In this document: one piece after another, positions 1 to 7,275 of the stretch
How the letters are laid out: every line of letters begins with the position of its first letter
How positions within the stretch are numbered: the first letter of the stretch is position 1
NCBI GenBank assembly: GCA_910575265.1
Contig: CAJTEA010000010.1
Span: 1-64,000 of the forward strand
Source of the DNA: Oscillospiraceae bacterium
GTDB lineage: Bacteria; Bacillota; Clostridia; Oscillospirales; Oscillospiraceae
Direction: 5' to 3'
Length of the DNA: 64,000 nucleotides
Position numbers and translations under genes: made by a program
The notes under the pieces: generated by a model
Told to the model about the DNA's origin: nothing
What the model saw: the letters and a program-made list of their open reading frames with translations, nothing else
Database searches by the model: none

Positions 1-2
1 GA

Positions 3-80
3 AGCCGGTACATAGACGCACCAACCCAGCGGGAGTTTTCCTCTCGCTGGGGTTCTTGTGTGGTTGTCTATGTACCGGCT
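3..80. repeat. Long palindrome at the left window edge
   Basis: AGCCGGTACATAGAC (3-17) is repeated exactly in inverted orientation at 66-80. An inner stem CCCAGCGGGAG / CTCTCGCTGGG (25-35 / 41-51) sits near the centre, so the whole block can fold into one long hairpin. It lies just downstream of a minus-strand promoter at 120-149 that reads out of the window. A smaller palindrome, CCCATTAAATGGG, lies near 100-113. It could be an mRNA leader, a terminator or an end of a mobile element. The gene it belongs to lies outside the window. Confidence 0.6.
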
Positions 81-119
81 GAAAAGCCGTATTCAGTTCG
101 CCCATTAAATGGGAGTTTT

Positions 120-149
120 AGTTTAACATATGGAACAGGTGTTTGTCAA
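120..149 (-). promoter_or_regulatory. Sigma-A-type promoter reading leftwards out of the window
   Basis: On the minus strand TTGACA (149-144) is followed after 18 bp by TAAACT (125-120). This is a near-consensus promoter placed after the end of the van operon and pointing at a gene off the left edge. Its transcript would begin with the long palindrome at 80-3. Confidence 0.5.
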
Positions 150-214
150 TATGCATTTGAAAAATTTTTTGGTTTTTGCTGATGACTTTGTTGCGCTAAC
201 TGTGATAGCATAAT

Positions 215-1342
215 TCATACCAGCACCCTCTCCAGCCGTCCCCCTAAACGGCTCAACACTTCATTCGAGATCGTTCCGGCCTGTTCCGCTATATCGCAGG
301 CTGTGATTTCCTGGCTGCCGGATTTCCCAATGAATACAGCAATATCTCCAGGCATGACCGCTGGAATGTCCGTTATGTCCAACAGGGTTTGATCCATGCA
401 AATCCGCCCCACGATAGGCGCTATATGTCCGTGGACTAATACGGTTCCGACACCGTTTGATAAACTGCGGGGCAATCCATCCGCATATCCGATAGAGGCA
501 ACCGCTATTCTTGTGTCCTGCTCCGCTTTGAATTGATGCCCATATCCCGCTCCCTCGCCTCGGTGTAAGTCTTTCACCAGGGCGATACGGGCTTTCAACG
601 AAAGAACAGGCCGCAATTCATGTTTGACCTTGCTCCATTCCTCTTTGGTACTCATTTGCCCATAGAGTGCAATTCCTGGACGCGCATAATCGCCGCCAAT
701 ATCAGGACAATGCAACAGGCCCCCGCTTGCCAGAACATGAACCTTTGGAATTGGGTGGCCCAGCTCTTTCATTCGCTTCACTGTTTGATAAAAAGCCCTG
801 CTTTGCTCCAACGCTACGGCCCGGTCTGCTGGCAGGGAAAGATCATCTGCATATAGGTGGGTATATGCTCCTGTGACACGAAGCTGGTCATAGGCAAATA
901 TCTGTTGAAGTTCCTTCCGATTTTCAAAGCGTTCTCCCAGCCGGTGCATCCCGGTATCAATTTTGATATGGACATTGATAGTCTGGCCGCAGGCGTTCAG
1001 TTCCAGAGCATAGGAGTAATCTAAAATCGTCTGCGTTAATCGGTATTGGTTCAGAAACGGCACATATCGGGGATGGGTGTAGCCGAGGATCAGAATTTCC
1101 CCCAAAACGCCATTTTGACGAAGTTCTATTCCCTCAAAAACGGACGCAACGCAGAAAGCGTCAACGCCGAATGTGTTCAGTTCTTTGGCAATAAGCACCG
1201 CGCCATGTCCGTAGGCATTGGCCTTGACCGCAGGCATCAGCGCGCCGCCTGGGGGCAATCGCTTTTGTAACTGCTCTACATTGTGCCGCAGTGCGGCCCG
1301 ATCCAGTTCTATCCAGGCGCGGCCCTGGCAAAAATCAGTCAT
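215..1342 (-). CDS. vanT: VanT-like serine/alanine racemase lacking the membrane domain
   Basis: PLP-dependent alanine racemase family, 375 aa. The PLP lysine is in AVKANAYGHG (Lys40), the catalytic tyrosine in GYGHQF (about Tyr267), and GRICMDQ is also present. In vanG-type operons the racemase makes D-Ser for D-Ala-D-Ser peptidoglycan ends, and I infer the same here from context. Classical VanT carries an N-terminal membrane domain linked to serine uptake. This protein begins directly with the barrel, so it is a soluble, Alr-sized form. ATG at 1342 was chosen because GGGGG lies 7 nt upstream; the in-frame TTG at 1360 lacks a site. It overlaps the upstream acyltransferase stop by 8 nt, so it is the last, translationally coupled gene of the operon. 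An ordinary alanine racemase recruited to the operon is the alternative. Confidence 0.85.
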   Translation of the reverse strand: MTDFCQGRAWIELDRAALRHNVEQLQKRLPPGGALMPAVKANAYGHGAVLIAKELNTFGVDAFCVASVFEGIELRQNGVLGEILILGYTHPRYVPFLNQYRLTQTILDYSYALELNACGQTINVHIKIDTGMHRLGERFENRKELQQIFAYDQLRVTGAYTHLYADDLSLPADRAVALEQSRAFYQTVKRMKELGHPIPKVHVLASGGLLHCPDIGGDYARPGIALYGQMSTKEEWSKVKHELRPVLSLKARIALVKDLHRGEGAGYGHQFKAEQDTRIAVASIGYADGLPRSLSNGVGTVLVHGHIAPIVGRICMDQTLLDITDIPAVMPGDIAVFIGKSGSQEITACDIAEQAGTISNEVLSRLGGRLERVLV

Positions 1343-1832
1343 TTCCCGGCCCCCTGACAATCATGCGCGGTGGCCCAGCAACTACGGTCGAATGGTTTGG
1401 AACATCGGTAAACACCACGGCTCCCGCTCCGATTTTCACAAAATCCCCTATCTTAATATCGCCAACAATGGTCGCTCCGGCCCCAATGAAACAGTGATCT
1501 CCGATCTGCGGTGCCTTTTTACCAACAGAGCCAATCGTAACATTTTGATAGATGTGGCATTCCTTTCCGATTTTGGCATAACGGGAAATATATATCCCAT
1601 GCAGGCCGTGGGGCAAAACCGGCTTGCTTTGGAAGGTAGCGTTCCTGCCAATATATCCTCCATGCTTGTGTGCGATGCGGAGAAGGAAAAAACTCAAAAT
1701 ATCCTGGAACGGCAGATAGGAAATTCGGTTGTACCATGCGAACAGTTTCCAGTAAAACCACAGGAAATCGCCCTTTGCAAAGTCGATGATAGCGGCGCGT
1801 ATCTTGCTGTCCCGTATCTTTCCGTTCTTCAT
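1335..1832 (-). CDS. Serine O-acetyltransferase-like hexapeptide acyltransferase in the van operon
   Basis: 165 aa. The C-terminal two thirds is a left-handed beta-helix with hexapeptide steps (HIYQNVTIGS, IGDHCFIGAGATIVGDI, VKIGAGAVV), as in CysE-like serine acetyltransferases. The N-terminal helix part is much shorter than in CysE. Its place between vanXY and the racemase, with overlapping stops and starts on both sides, argues for a role in the same pathway, for example in L-serine supply or in an acyl modification. No such role is established to my knowledge. The ATG overlaps the stop of a 19-codon relic of the ligase 3' end, so its translation is probably coupled to that peptide. Substrate is unknown. 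Confidence 0.75.
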   Translation of the reverse strand: MKNGKIRDSKIRAAIIDFAKGDFLWFYWKLFAWYNRISYLPFQDILSFFLLRIAHKHGGYIGRNATFQSKPVLPHGLHGIYISRYAKIGKECHIYQNVTIGSVGKKAPQIGDHCFIGAGATIVGDIKIGDFVKIGAGAVVFTDVPNHSTVVAGPPRMIVRGPGND

Positions 1833-1888
1833 TTATTCACCGCCAATTCCATCATGCTGGACATGACTTGCTCAAAAGACATATTCAT
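1829..1888 (-). pseudogene. Relic of a second van ligase 3' end
   Basis: Between the vanXY stop and the acyltransferase start lies a 19-codon reading frame ending MSFEQVMSSMMELAVNK. It matches the VanG C-terminus MSFEQVISNVIELAVSK at 12 of 17 residues, and about 44 of 54 nucleotides agree with 2418-2471. Its ATG overlaps the vanXY stop (ATGA) and its TGA overlaps the next ATG, just as the vanG stop overlaps the vanXY start. This is what remains if a duplicated ligase gene was deleted but its coupled tail was kept. Confidence 0.8.
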
Positions 1889-2421
1889 GCCAGATATTCC
1901 TCCAACGTCAGCCCCTTAAAGGCCATGATTTCCGAGTGGGGCGTATTAACATAGCGGAAGTGCCACGGTTCATGGGCGATGCCGGTGATATGCTCCTTAT
2001 CCGCTGGGTAGCGTTCAATAAAGCCATAGGCGGGGGCCAGTTCCCGGAACCTTTGGCAGATGCCCTCATAGGGGAACGCCGGACGGATAAAGTCTATCTC
2101 TGGCTGACGCAGGCCCAGGTCAATGGCTAACCCGGTTTGGTGTTCGCTGTGTCCGGGCATAGCTACAAACTTGGCCGTAAACTCCGGGCCATTCTCCTGG
2201 AGCGATTCTTCATAAATCGTCAACTGTTCTTTCAGAGAACGCCATCCGCTCACAGGGACAATAAAACGCCATCCGTCCAGTTGCTCCATGATAAGAGAGA
2301 GGGCGTGAGCTGCTTCCCGTTCCAGCAGGATATTGGGATAGTCCTCATGAACAGGGATCAGGTCTTGTTCTGTGTCTTGCGAATATGCGTGTCTGCTATT
2401 GACCAAAATCAGGCTGTTCAT
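1885..2421 (-). CDS. vanXY: D,D-peptidase VanXY (VanY/D-Ala-D-Ala carboxypeptidase family)
   Basis: 178 aa zinc D,D-peptidase of the VanY/peptidase M15B type. The zinc motif SxHxxGxAxD reads SEHQTGLAID (92-101, with His94 and Asp101), and the catalytic Glu with the third zinc ligand lie in HEPWHFRYV (Glu151, His154). VanXY enzymes hydrolyse D-Ala-D-Ala and trim pentapeptide ends, removing vancomycin targets. No signal peptide or anchor is seen, which fits a cytoplasmic VanXY rather than a membrane VanY. Its start overlaps the vanG stop (ATGA), with GGCGGTGAG just upstream inside vanG, so translation is coupled. Confidence 0.88.
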   Translation of the reverse strand: MNSLILVNSRHAYSQDTEQDLIPVHEDYPNILLEREAAHALSLIMEQLDGWRFIVPVSGWRSLKEQLTIYEESLQENGPEFTAKFVAMPGHSEHQTGLAIDLGLRQPEIDFIRPAFPYEGICQRFRELAPAYGFIERYPADKEHITGIAHEPWHFRYVNTPHSEIMAFKGLTLEEYLA

Positions 2422-3467
2422 TTGCTCACCGCCAATTCGATTACATTGGAAATGACCTGCTCAAAGGACATTCCAATCGCTTTCATCATGCTGGGATAGC
2501 GGCTGTGCGCGGTGAAGCCGGGGATTGTGTTGACCTCGTTAAAGACTACTCTGCCGCTGCTGTCCAAAAACATATCCACCCTCGCAAAGCCTTGACATCC
2601 AAGGGCTTTATAAATCCGTTGGGCGGTTTCCTTCATCTCCGCTGCCTTTATGGTCGGAATACGAGCCGGAACATGGATGGCAGAGGTTTTCAGCGTGTAC
2701 TTCTCTGTGAAGTTAAAAAAGCCGTCCGCCAGTTCGATCTCGTCCAATTCTCCCACAGTCAGGGTGTCGTTTCCCAAAACAGCGCAACCGACTTCAAAGC
2801 CAGAAATCGCTTCTTCCAAAATGATGTGACTATCATATTCAAAGGCCAGTTTTATGGCAGTGGGTAACTCGTCCCGGCCTGTGACCTTTGTAATTCCGTA
2901 AGAGGAACCGGCCCGGAGAGGCTTCACAAACAAAGGATAGCCCAGCTTATCCGCACAAGCGAAAGCGTCCTCCGTGCTGTTTTCCTTTGTCAGCACGGTA
3001 GAGGAAGGTATTGTGACACCAGCAGCCTGGGCCAGCTTGTGGGCGCGGTCTTTGTCCATACACAGTGCCGAGGCCAGGACACCACAGCCCACCAGCGGAA
3101 TGCCTGCCAGTTCAAAAAGCCCCTGCACCGTCCCATCCTCCCCGTTGCACCCATGCAGGACGGGAAAAGCGGCATCCAGGGTGATTTTCTCCACGACCCC
3201 ATTCTTCAAGACCAAAAGTGCGCGGCTGTCCCGGTCAGGGGATACCAGCGCCGGGGTGCAATCGGCGGGGGTGTTCCAAGTGTCCAACCTGATTTTCTCT
3301 GCCTCGCCGGTGAAGTGATACCAATTTCCTGCGGAGGAAATTCCAATCAACACCGGGTTATACCTTGTCCGACCCATGTGCGTGACAACTGCATGGGCCG
3401 ATTCCAGCGAAACGCTGTATTCCGGGGAACAGCCGCCAAAGATGACCGCCACATTGAGTTTTTCCAT
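2418..3467 (-). CDS. vanG: D-alanine-D-serine ligase, VanG type
   Basis: 349 aa ATP-grasp D-Ala:D-X ligase. Visible motifs are the N-terminal VAVIFGGCSPEYSVS, HGCNGEDG (105-112), ATP-grasp FVKPLRAGSSYGI (180-192), the active-site loop EKYTLK (255-260) and the metal site NEVNTIPGFT (309-318). The EKYTLK loop resembles that of VanG-type D-Ala:D-Ser ligases; housekeeping Ddl is less likely because of the van gene context. The enzyme makes D-Ala-D-Ser, which lowers glycopeptide affinity. The start follows AAAGGAA with suitable spacing. It is preceded by a strong hairpin (3494-3534) and a putative VanR-controlled promoter, separating it from vanRS. Confidence 0.92.
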   Translation of the reverse strand: MEKLNVAVIFGGCSPEYSVSLESAHAVVTHMGRTRYNPVLIGISSAGNWYHFTGEAEKIRLDTWNTPADCTPALVSPDRDSRALLVLKNGVVEKITLDAAFPVLHGCNGEDGTVQGLFELAGIPLVGCGVLASALCMDKDRAHKLAQAAGVTIPSSTVLTKENSTEDAFACADKLGYPLFVKPLRAGSSYGITKVTGRDELPTAIKLAFEYDSHIILEEAISGFEVGCAVLGNDTLTVGELDEIELADGFFNFTEKYTLKTSAIHVPARIPTIKAAEMKETAQRIYKALGCQGFARVDMFLDSSGRVVFNEVNTIPGFTAHSRYPSMMKAIGMSFEQVISNVIELAVSK

Positions 3468-3493
3468 AATAAGTTCCTTTCCGATATAAAAAT

Positions 3494-3534
3494 CCGATGG
3501 CCCCTGGTATGATAATCATATCAAGGGCCATCGG
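3494..3534 (-). terminator. Strong hairpin with U-tract between vanS and vanG
   Basis: Read on the minus strand, 19-nt arms (3534-3516 and 3512-3494) with a UAA loop pair throughout, using two G-U wobbles, and are followed by GATTTTTAT. This ends vanRS transcripts, but it also lies between the putative vanG promoter and the vanG start, so it could act as an attenuator in the vanG leader. Confidence 0.65.
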
Positions 3535-3542
3535 CTTGTACT

Positions 3543-3579
3543 TTAATATTCTGTTGTGAGATTCCTAAGAAAATCCTAA
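3543..3579 (-). promoter_or_regulatory. Putative VanR-regulated promoter of vanG
   Basis: Minus strand: direct repeat TTAGGA-TTTTC-TTAGGA (3579-3563), 11-bp period as for OmpR-family regulators, followed 14 bp later by TATTAA (3548-3543) as a possible -10. A related box lies upstream of vanR at 5521-5537. The repeat fits a VanR site; this is inference. Confidence 0.5.
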
Positions 3580-3597
3580 CACAGCATTGATGTTTTC

Positions 3598-4740
3598 CTA
3601 ATTTGAAACGGGCAGAGATACCGTGAATACTGTGGAACTTTCATGGCTTTCTGCGATAATCGTTCCACCATGCAAGGTGATGATCTCCTTTGCAATAGCC
3701 AACCCAAGTCCGGCCCCGCCCGCGTTGGAGCCGCGGGCCTCGTCCATCCGATAGAAACGCTCAAATATCATGGACAGCTTTTCCTCCGGGATTGTCGGCC
3801 CCTGGTTTTCAAAGGAGATCACCATTTGCTTGTCCTTCTTTTCGGCGGAGATAATGATTTCAGAATTTGGAAAGCTATATGCCGCCGCATTTTTCAAAAT
3901 GTTATTGAATACACGGGCCAGCTTCATCGGATCGCCGCAGACGCTCAAATCTTCATCAGCATGAAGAACAGCGGTATTTCCTTTTGCGGACAGGATGGGG
4001 TAAAATTCGTCCACCATCTGCACCAGCATATAGTAAAGGTCAATCTGCTCTTGCTCCAGCGTGATTTGCTGCAAATTATACCGGGTGATTTCAAAAAACT
4101 CGTTTACCAGCCGTTCCAGGCGGTTTGCCTTGTCCAGCGCGATATGGGTATATTTTGCTTTCTGCTCCGGCGGCATATCAGGCGCTTCGTCCAGCAGGCT
4201 TAAATAGCCAATGACGGAGGTCAAGGGCGTTTTCAAGTCGTGGGCCAGATAAGTTACTAAGTCGTTTTTTTGTGCGGCTTCATTCCGAAGGGCCTGTTCA
4301 CTACGGAGCATAGCTGTTCTGATTTCTGCCATCTGCGCGGCGATTTCTGCGTACTCTTGCGGAAACATATCAGAACTTTCACTCTCTTGTTTCATATAGT
4401 CTCGGAGCATCTTGCCGATGTTGGTTACAGATTTTCGTTTTTCTGCTTTAGCATGAAAATATGATGCAAAAAAGCCAATAATAATTCCTATTGCAACAGT
4501 CCCAATTGCGGACCCAAGCACCAGACGCTTCACCTTCCACCACATTGGCTCGCGGATAATCGCTTCTTGTCCAGCCTCTGGAAGATAAGCGTTGCGTGTC
4601 TGCATGAAGTTCCACTCAAACCAGTCCACAAAGCTTCCGTTCCATACTTTATCAACAAGGAAATAAAGTACTATGCAAGCCGCAATACTGATTAAGATTA
4701 AGACAATCAGATAAGGAATTTTTCGTAATTTACGTTTCAA
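3598..4740 (-). CDS. vanS: VanS-type sensor histidine kinase
   Basis: 380 aa membrane histidine kinase. Two membrane segments (about 9-28 and 72-94) enclose a short extracellular loop of roughly 40 residues. A linker follows, then the H-box AHDLKTPLTSVIGYL with phospho-acceptor His167, an N-box (NNILKNAAAYS) and a G-box (GGAGLGLAIAKEII). It should sense glycopeptide or cell-wall stress and phosphorylate VanR. It overlaps vanR by 11 nt, so the two are co-translated. The short sensor loop resembles VanS of the vanG/vanC group rather than the large sensors of other kinases. Confidence 0.9.
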   Translation of the reverse strand: MKRKLRKIPYLIVLILISIAACIVLYFLVDKVWNGSFVDWFEWNFMQTRNAYLPEAGQEAIIREPMWWKVKRLVLGSAIGTVAIGIIIGFFASYFHAKAEKRKSVTNIGKMLRDYMKQESESSDMFPQEYAEIAAQMAEIRTAMLRSEQALRNEAAQKNDLVTYLAHDLKTPLTSVIGYLSLLDEAPDMPPEQKAKYTHIALDKANRLERLVNEFFEITRYNLQQITLEQEQIDLYYMLVQMVDEFYPILSAKGNTAVLHADEDLSVCGDPMKLARVFNNILKNAAAYSFPNSEIIISAEKKDKQMVISFENQGPTIPEEKLSMIFERFYRMDEARGSNAGGAGLGLAIAKEIITLHGGTIIAESHESSTVFTVSLPVSN

Positions 4741-5437
4741 TTTTATACCCCACTCCCCATATCGTTGTAATGTATTTAGGATTGTCTATGGTGTCGCCCA
4801 GCTTCTCACGCAGATGCCGAATGTGGACGGTGATCGTATTGTTGCTTTTGCTGTAATACTCGTCCTTCCAAATTTCGTGAAACAGTTCCTCGGAGCTGAC
4901 AACCTTTCCCTTTCGTTCCAACAAAATGCGTAAAATAGAAAATTCGGTTGGCGTCAGGGGAAGCGGCTTCCCGTTTAAAAAGCAGGCATGAGTACCCGTA
5001 TTCATTTCCAGGCCAGAGTGCAGGAGCAAATCGGATGCTTGCTCCTGACTGGAAGCCTGGGCGGGGTTATATCGCTTATACCGCCGGAGCTGGGCCTTTA
5101 CTCTTGCTACTAATTCCAAAGGGCGAAAAGGCTTTGTAACATAATCATCCGCTCCCAGGGTCAGGCCGGTGATTTTGTCGGTTTCCGCGTCCTTGGCTGT
5201 CAGCATGATGATGGGATAAGTATGTCGCTCCCTGATTTTCTGGCAGAGGGCAAAGCCGTTCACCTCCGGCAGCATAATATCCAGAATGGCCAAATCAAGC
5301 TCAGTAGATTCAATGCAGGCAAGGGCATCTTTAGCCGAGTAAAACTTAAACACCTCGTAGTTCTCATTTTGAAGATATAATTCCACCAAATCAGTAATTT
5401 CCTGTTCATCATCAACCACTAAAATCTTGTCTGACAT
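4730..5437 (-). CDS. vanR: VanR-type response regulator
   Basis: 235 aa OmpR/PhoB-family response regulator. The receiver domain has the acidic pair VVDDEQE, phospho-acceptor Asp53 in ILDIMLP, and Lys102 in TKPF. A winged-helix DNA-binding domain ends in TTIWGVGYKIE. Paired with the adjacent VanS, it should activate vanRS and the vanG operon. It is the first gene of the cluster. An upstream direct-repeat box (5521-5537) matches one before vanG and suggests autoregulation. Confidence 0.9.
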   Translation of the reverse strand: MSDKILVVDDEQEITDLVELYLQNENYEVFKFYSAKDALACIESTELDLAILDIMLPEVNGFALCQKIRERHTYPIIMLTAKDAETDKITGLTLGADDYVTKPFRPLELVARVKAQLRRYKRYNPAQASSQEQASDLLLHSGLEMNTGTHACFLNGKPLPLTPTEFSILRILLERKGKVVSSEELFHEIWKDEYYSKSNNTITVHIRHLREKLGDTIDNPKYITTIWGVGYKIET

Positions 5438-5520
5438 TATCTAACCTCTTTTCTACAACAGACAATAAGGGTATTCTATCAGATTTTCCCCATGATTTCC
5501 TTGCTTTTTGACTGATAATT

Positions 5521-5537
5521 TGTTAAGAATTTCCTAA
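5521..5537 (-). promoter_or_regulatory. Putative VanR box upstream of vanR
   Basis: On the minus strand TTAGGA-AATTC-TTAACA. It shares 13 of 17 positions with the box before vanG (3563-3579) and has the same 11-bp period. It lies 84 bp upstream of the vanR start. Confidence 0.5.
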
Positions 5538-5606
5538 TTTAGAAAAGTTCCACGCATGATAGTCACAATGTCCTATCCTGCAAGAGAGTAGCAGTGAACA
5601 AATTGA

Positions 5607-5631
5607 GACGCAAAGCAGGCTGCTTTGCGTC
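5607..5631 (-). other. Perfect hairpin between tnpV and vanR
   Basis: GACGCAAAGCA (5607-5617) and TGCTTTGCGTC (5621-5631) form a perfect 11-bp stem with a 3-nt loop, just after the tnpV stop. There is no U-tract, so it may be an RNA-stabilising or Rho-type end, or a DNA site. Confidence 0.5.
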
Positions 5632-5643
5632 CCGTAGTGCTGT

Positions 5644-6012
5644 TCAGCCAAAAATGAACATCGTATTGACAATTTCTGTTACTTGATTACGGATATTGTT
5701 CATACGTCTTACCCATTCCATCTGCCTATCAGCTTTAAGTTGTTCTGTAATGTTTTCCTGATTCGCTATCTGATCCACAAGCTGAGAAAACATATCTTCC
5801 GCCTGCTGATTGATGTCAGCCAGGTGGCTATCCAGCTTCCCACTGAGTAGTAAGGCGTTGTAAAGAGCTTTCCTGTGTTCTCGCAGATACCGCCGCCTAC
5901 GCTGGCCCCAGACACCCACAGGAACACTTTCTGGCACAGCGAGGTTTGGGAGAAAATAATCTCCTTCTTGATGATAGGTGCCGCCCATTTGCTCAAATGT
6001 GCATTTCTCCAC
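5644..6012 (-). CDS. tnpV: TnpV-family transposon protein
   Basis: 122 aa. It has the TnpV pattern MGGTYHQEGDYFLPNL, then GVWGQRRRRYLREHR, LLLSGKLDSHLADI and WVRRMNNIRNQ near the end. TnpV proteins are small proteins of unknown biochemical role found in clostridial transposons such as Tn4451 and in many integrated elements. GTG at 6012 is preferred over TTG at 6027 because GGAGGT lies 7 nt upstream. Its position between the van operon and the high-G+C ABC operon marks this as the right-hand part of an acquired segment. No transposase or integrase is visible in the window. Confidence 0.85.
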   Translation of the reverse strand: MEKCTFEQMGGTYHQEGDYFLPNLAVPESVPVGVWGQRRRRYLREHRKALYNALLLSGKLDSHLADINQQAEDMFSQLVDQIANQENITEQLKADRQMEWVRRMNNIRNQVTEIVNTMFIFG

Positions 6013-6080
6013 GACATTTACCTCCAAAGTGTTGAATATCCCTGCAATTCAATCACATTCGGCTGTCTTGACAAAAGTGT

Positions 6081-6111
6081 TGGGGGACACTTCCTTACGA
6101 AGTGTCCCCCA
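6081..6111. terminator. Perfect 13-bp hairpin at the island boundary
   Basis: TGGGGGACACTTC (6081-6093) and GAAGTGTCCCCCA (6099-6111) form a perfect stem with a 5-nt loop. It follows the end of the minus-strand ABC operon (stop at 6133) and precedes tnpV, so it probably ends the ABC transcript. Base composition changes here. Confidence 0.7.
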
Positions 6112-6132
6112 AACAGGAAGCCGGTTTTTGGT

Positions 6133-7275
6133 TCAGTTTGAGGGTTTGCTTTGCCCATTCCGGCCGGAGAGCCGCAAAAGGGCCAGAACAGCCGCACCCG
6201 CCGCCGCGAGGAGGAGGCCGTCTCCCCAGGAGCCGCCGCAGGCGCGGAGGTACAGGGTGACAGGATTCCAGCGGACCGCCGGGGCCAGGGCGGGAAACAG
6301 TGTGGAAAGGTCCAGCAGCGTCGGGGACAGGAGCAGTCCCAGCGCCGGAACAAAGGGTATAAGGGCCGGTAAGGCGTTCCAGGCGGGGCTCCACAGGGCC
6401 AGAGCCATTGCCGCTGCGCCCCAGAACAGCAGATAGGGGACCAGAGCCAGAACAGCGGCCAGGGGGCATTCCACCGCAAGCAGAGCCAGCGCTCCGGCGC
6501 ACAGGGCGGGGAGCAGCGCCGCCGCCAGCCGGGGAAGAAGCAGCGAGAGCCTCCCCCGGAGGGGAGCCAGCCGCCGGGCAAAAGGGGAGTCCAGCCACCG
6601 CCCCAGGTCCATGGCGGTAAACAGGGCCCAAATCGAAAGCATAACGGCGGTCAGCCCAGACAGCAGACTGGACACCCCGCTGTCCGCCAGAGCGAGGGGA
6701 TCCAGGGGGTGGCCGTCCGTTGTCTCCATCGACACCAGCACCCGGTCCCGCTCCAGCAGCACCTGGTCCAGCCGGGGACGGGCCTCCTTCAGGCCGGTCT
6801 CGTCCAAAATGCCGCTTTGGAGCAGATAATCCCCGGCCATGGCGGGGGAGACGCGCTCAGATACGCAGGCGGTCACCGTCTCCCGCACCATGGGGTAGAC
6901 CACAGAGCCGGGACCGATCAGCAGAGTAAACAGCCCCTCCAGCTCCCCGGCGGTCAGCCGGTCCTCAAAATCCTCCGGGAGAACCAGGGCGCAGTCCCAC
7001 CGGCCCGCCGCCACCAGACGCTCCGCTTTTTCGTAATCCGCCTTGTGGAAGACAACCACCAGTCCGCCGCGGGCCTCCAGCCTCCGCCAGAACTCCCCGC
7101 CGCCTGTTTCCGGGAGTACCACCCCCACCTGAACCGGGGCGGACACTTCCTCCGCCGGAAGAAGCCGGGCGACGCCGAAGGTAATGGCCGGAAGGAGCAG
7201 AAGCATGGCCCAGGCGCGCCAATCCGCCAGACGGAGGCGCGAAGCGCTGGTAAAAAAGGTCCGGAAAAAGCTCAC
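6133..7275 (-). CDS. ABC-2 type exporter permease, second subunit
   Basis: 380 aa. One N-terminal membrane helix (WRAWAMLLLLPAITFGVARLL) is followed by a soluble, presumably external domain of about 170 residues and then several hydrophobic segments in the C-terminal half: the ABC-2/YhgE-like permease layout. GTG at 7275 overlaps the upstream stop (GTGA) and has AGGAGGTGGAGCT before it. It is the last gene of a four-gene operon with an ATPase (10813), a zinc-ribbon protein and a paralogous permease, and the two permeases probably form a heterodimer. The substrate is unknown; peptide, lipid or drug export are all possible. Confidence 0.8.
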   Translation of the reverse strand: MSFFRTFFTSASRLRLADWRAWAMLLLLPAITFGVARLLPAEEVSAPVQVGVVLPETGGGEFWRRLEARGGLVVVFHKADYEKAERLVAAGRWDCALVLPEDFEDRLTAGELEGLFTLLIGPGSVVYPMVRETVTACVSERVSPAMAGDYLLQSGILDETGLKEARPRLDQVLLERDRVLVSMETTDGHPLDPLALADSGVSSLLSGLTAVMLSIWALFTAMDLGRWLDSPFARRLAPLRGRLSLLLPRLAAALLPALCAGALALLAVECPLAAVLALVPYLLFWGAAAMALALWSPAWNALPALIPFVPALGLLLSPTLLDLSTLFPALAPAVRWNPVTLYLRACGGSWGDGLLLAAAGAAVLALLRLSGRNGQSKPSN

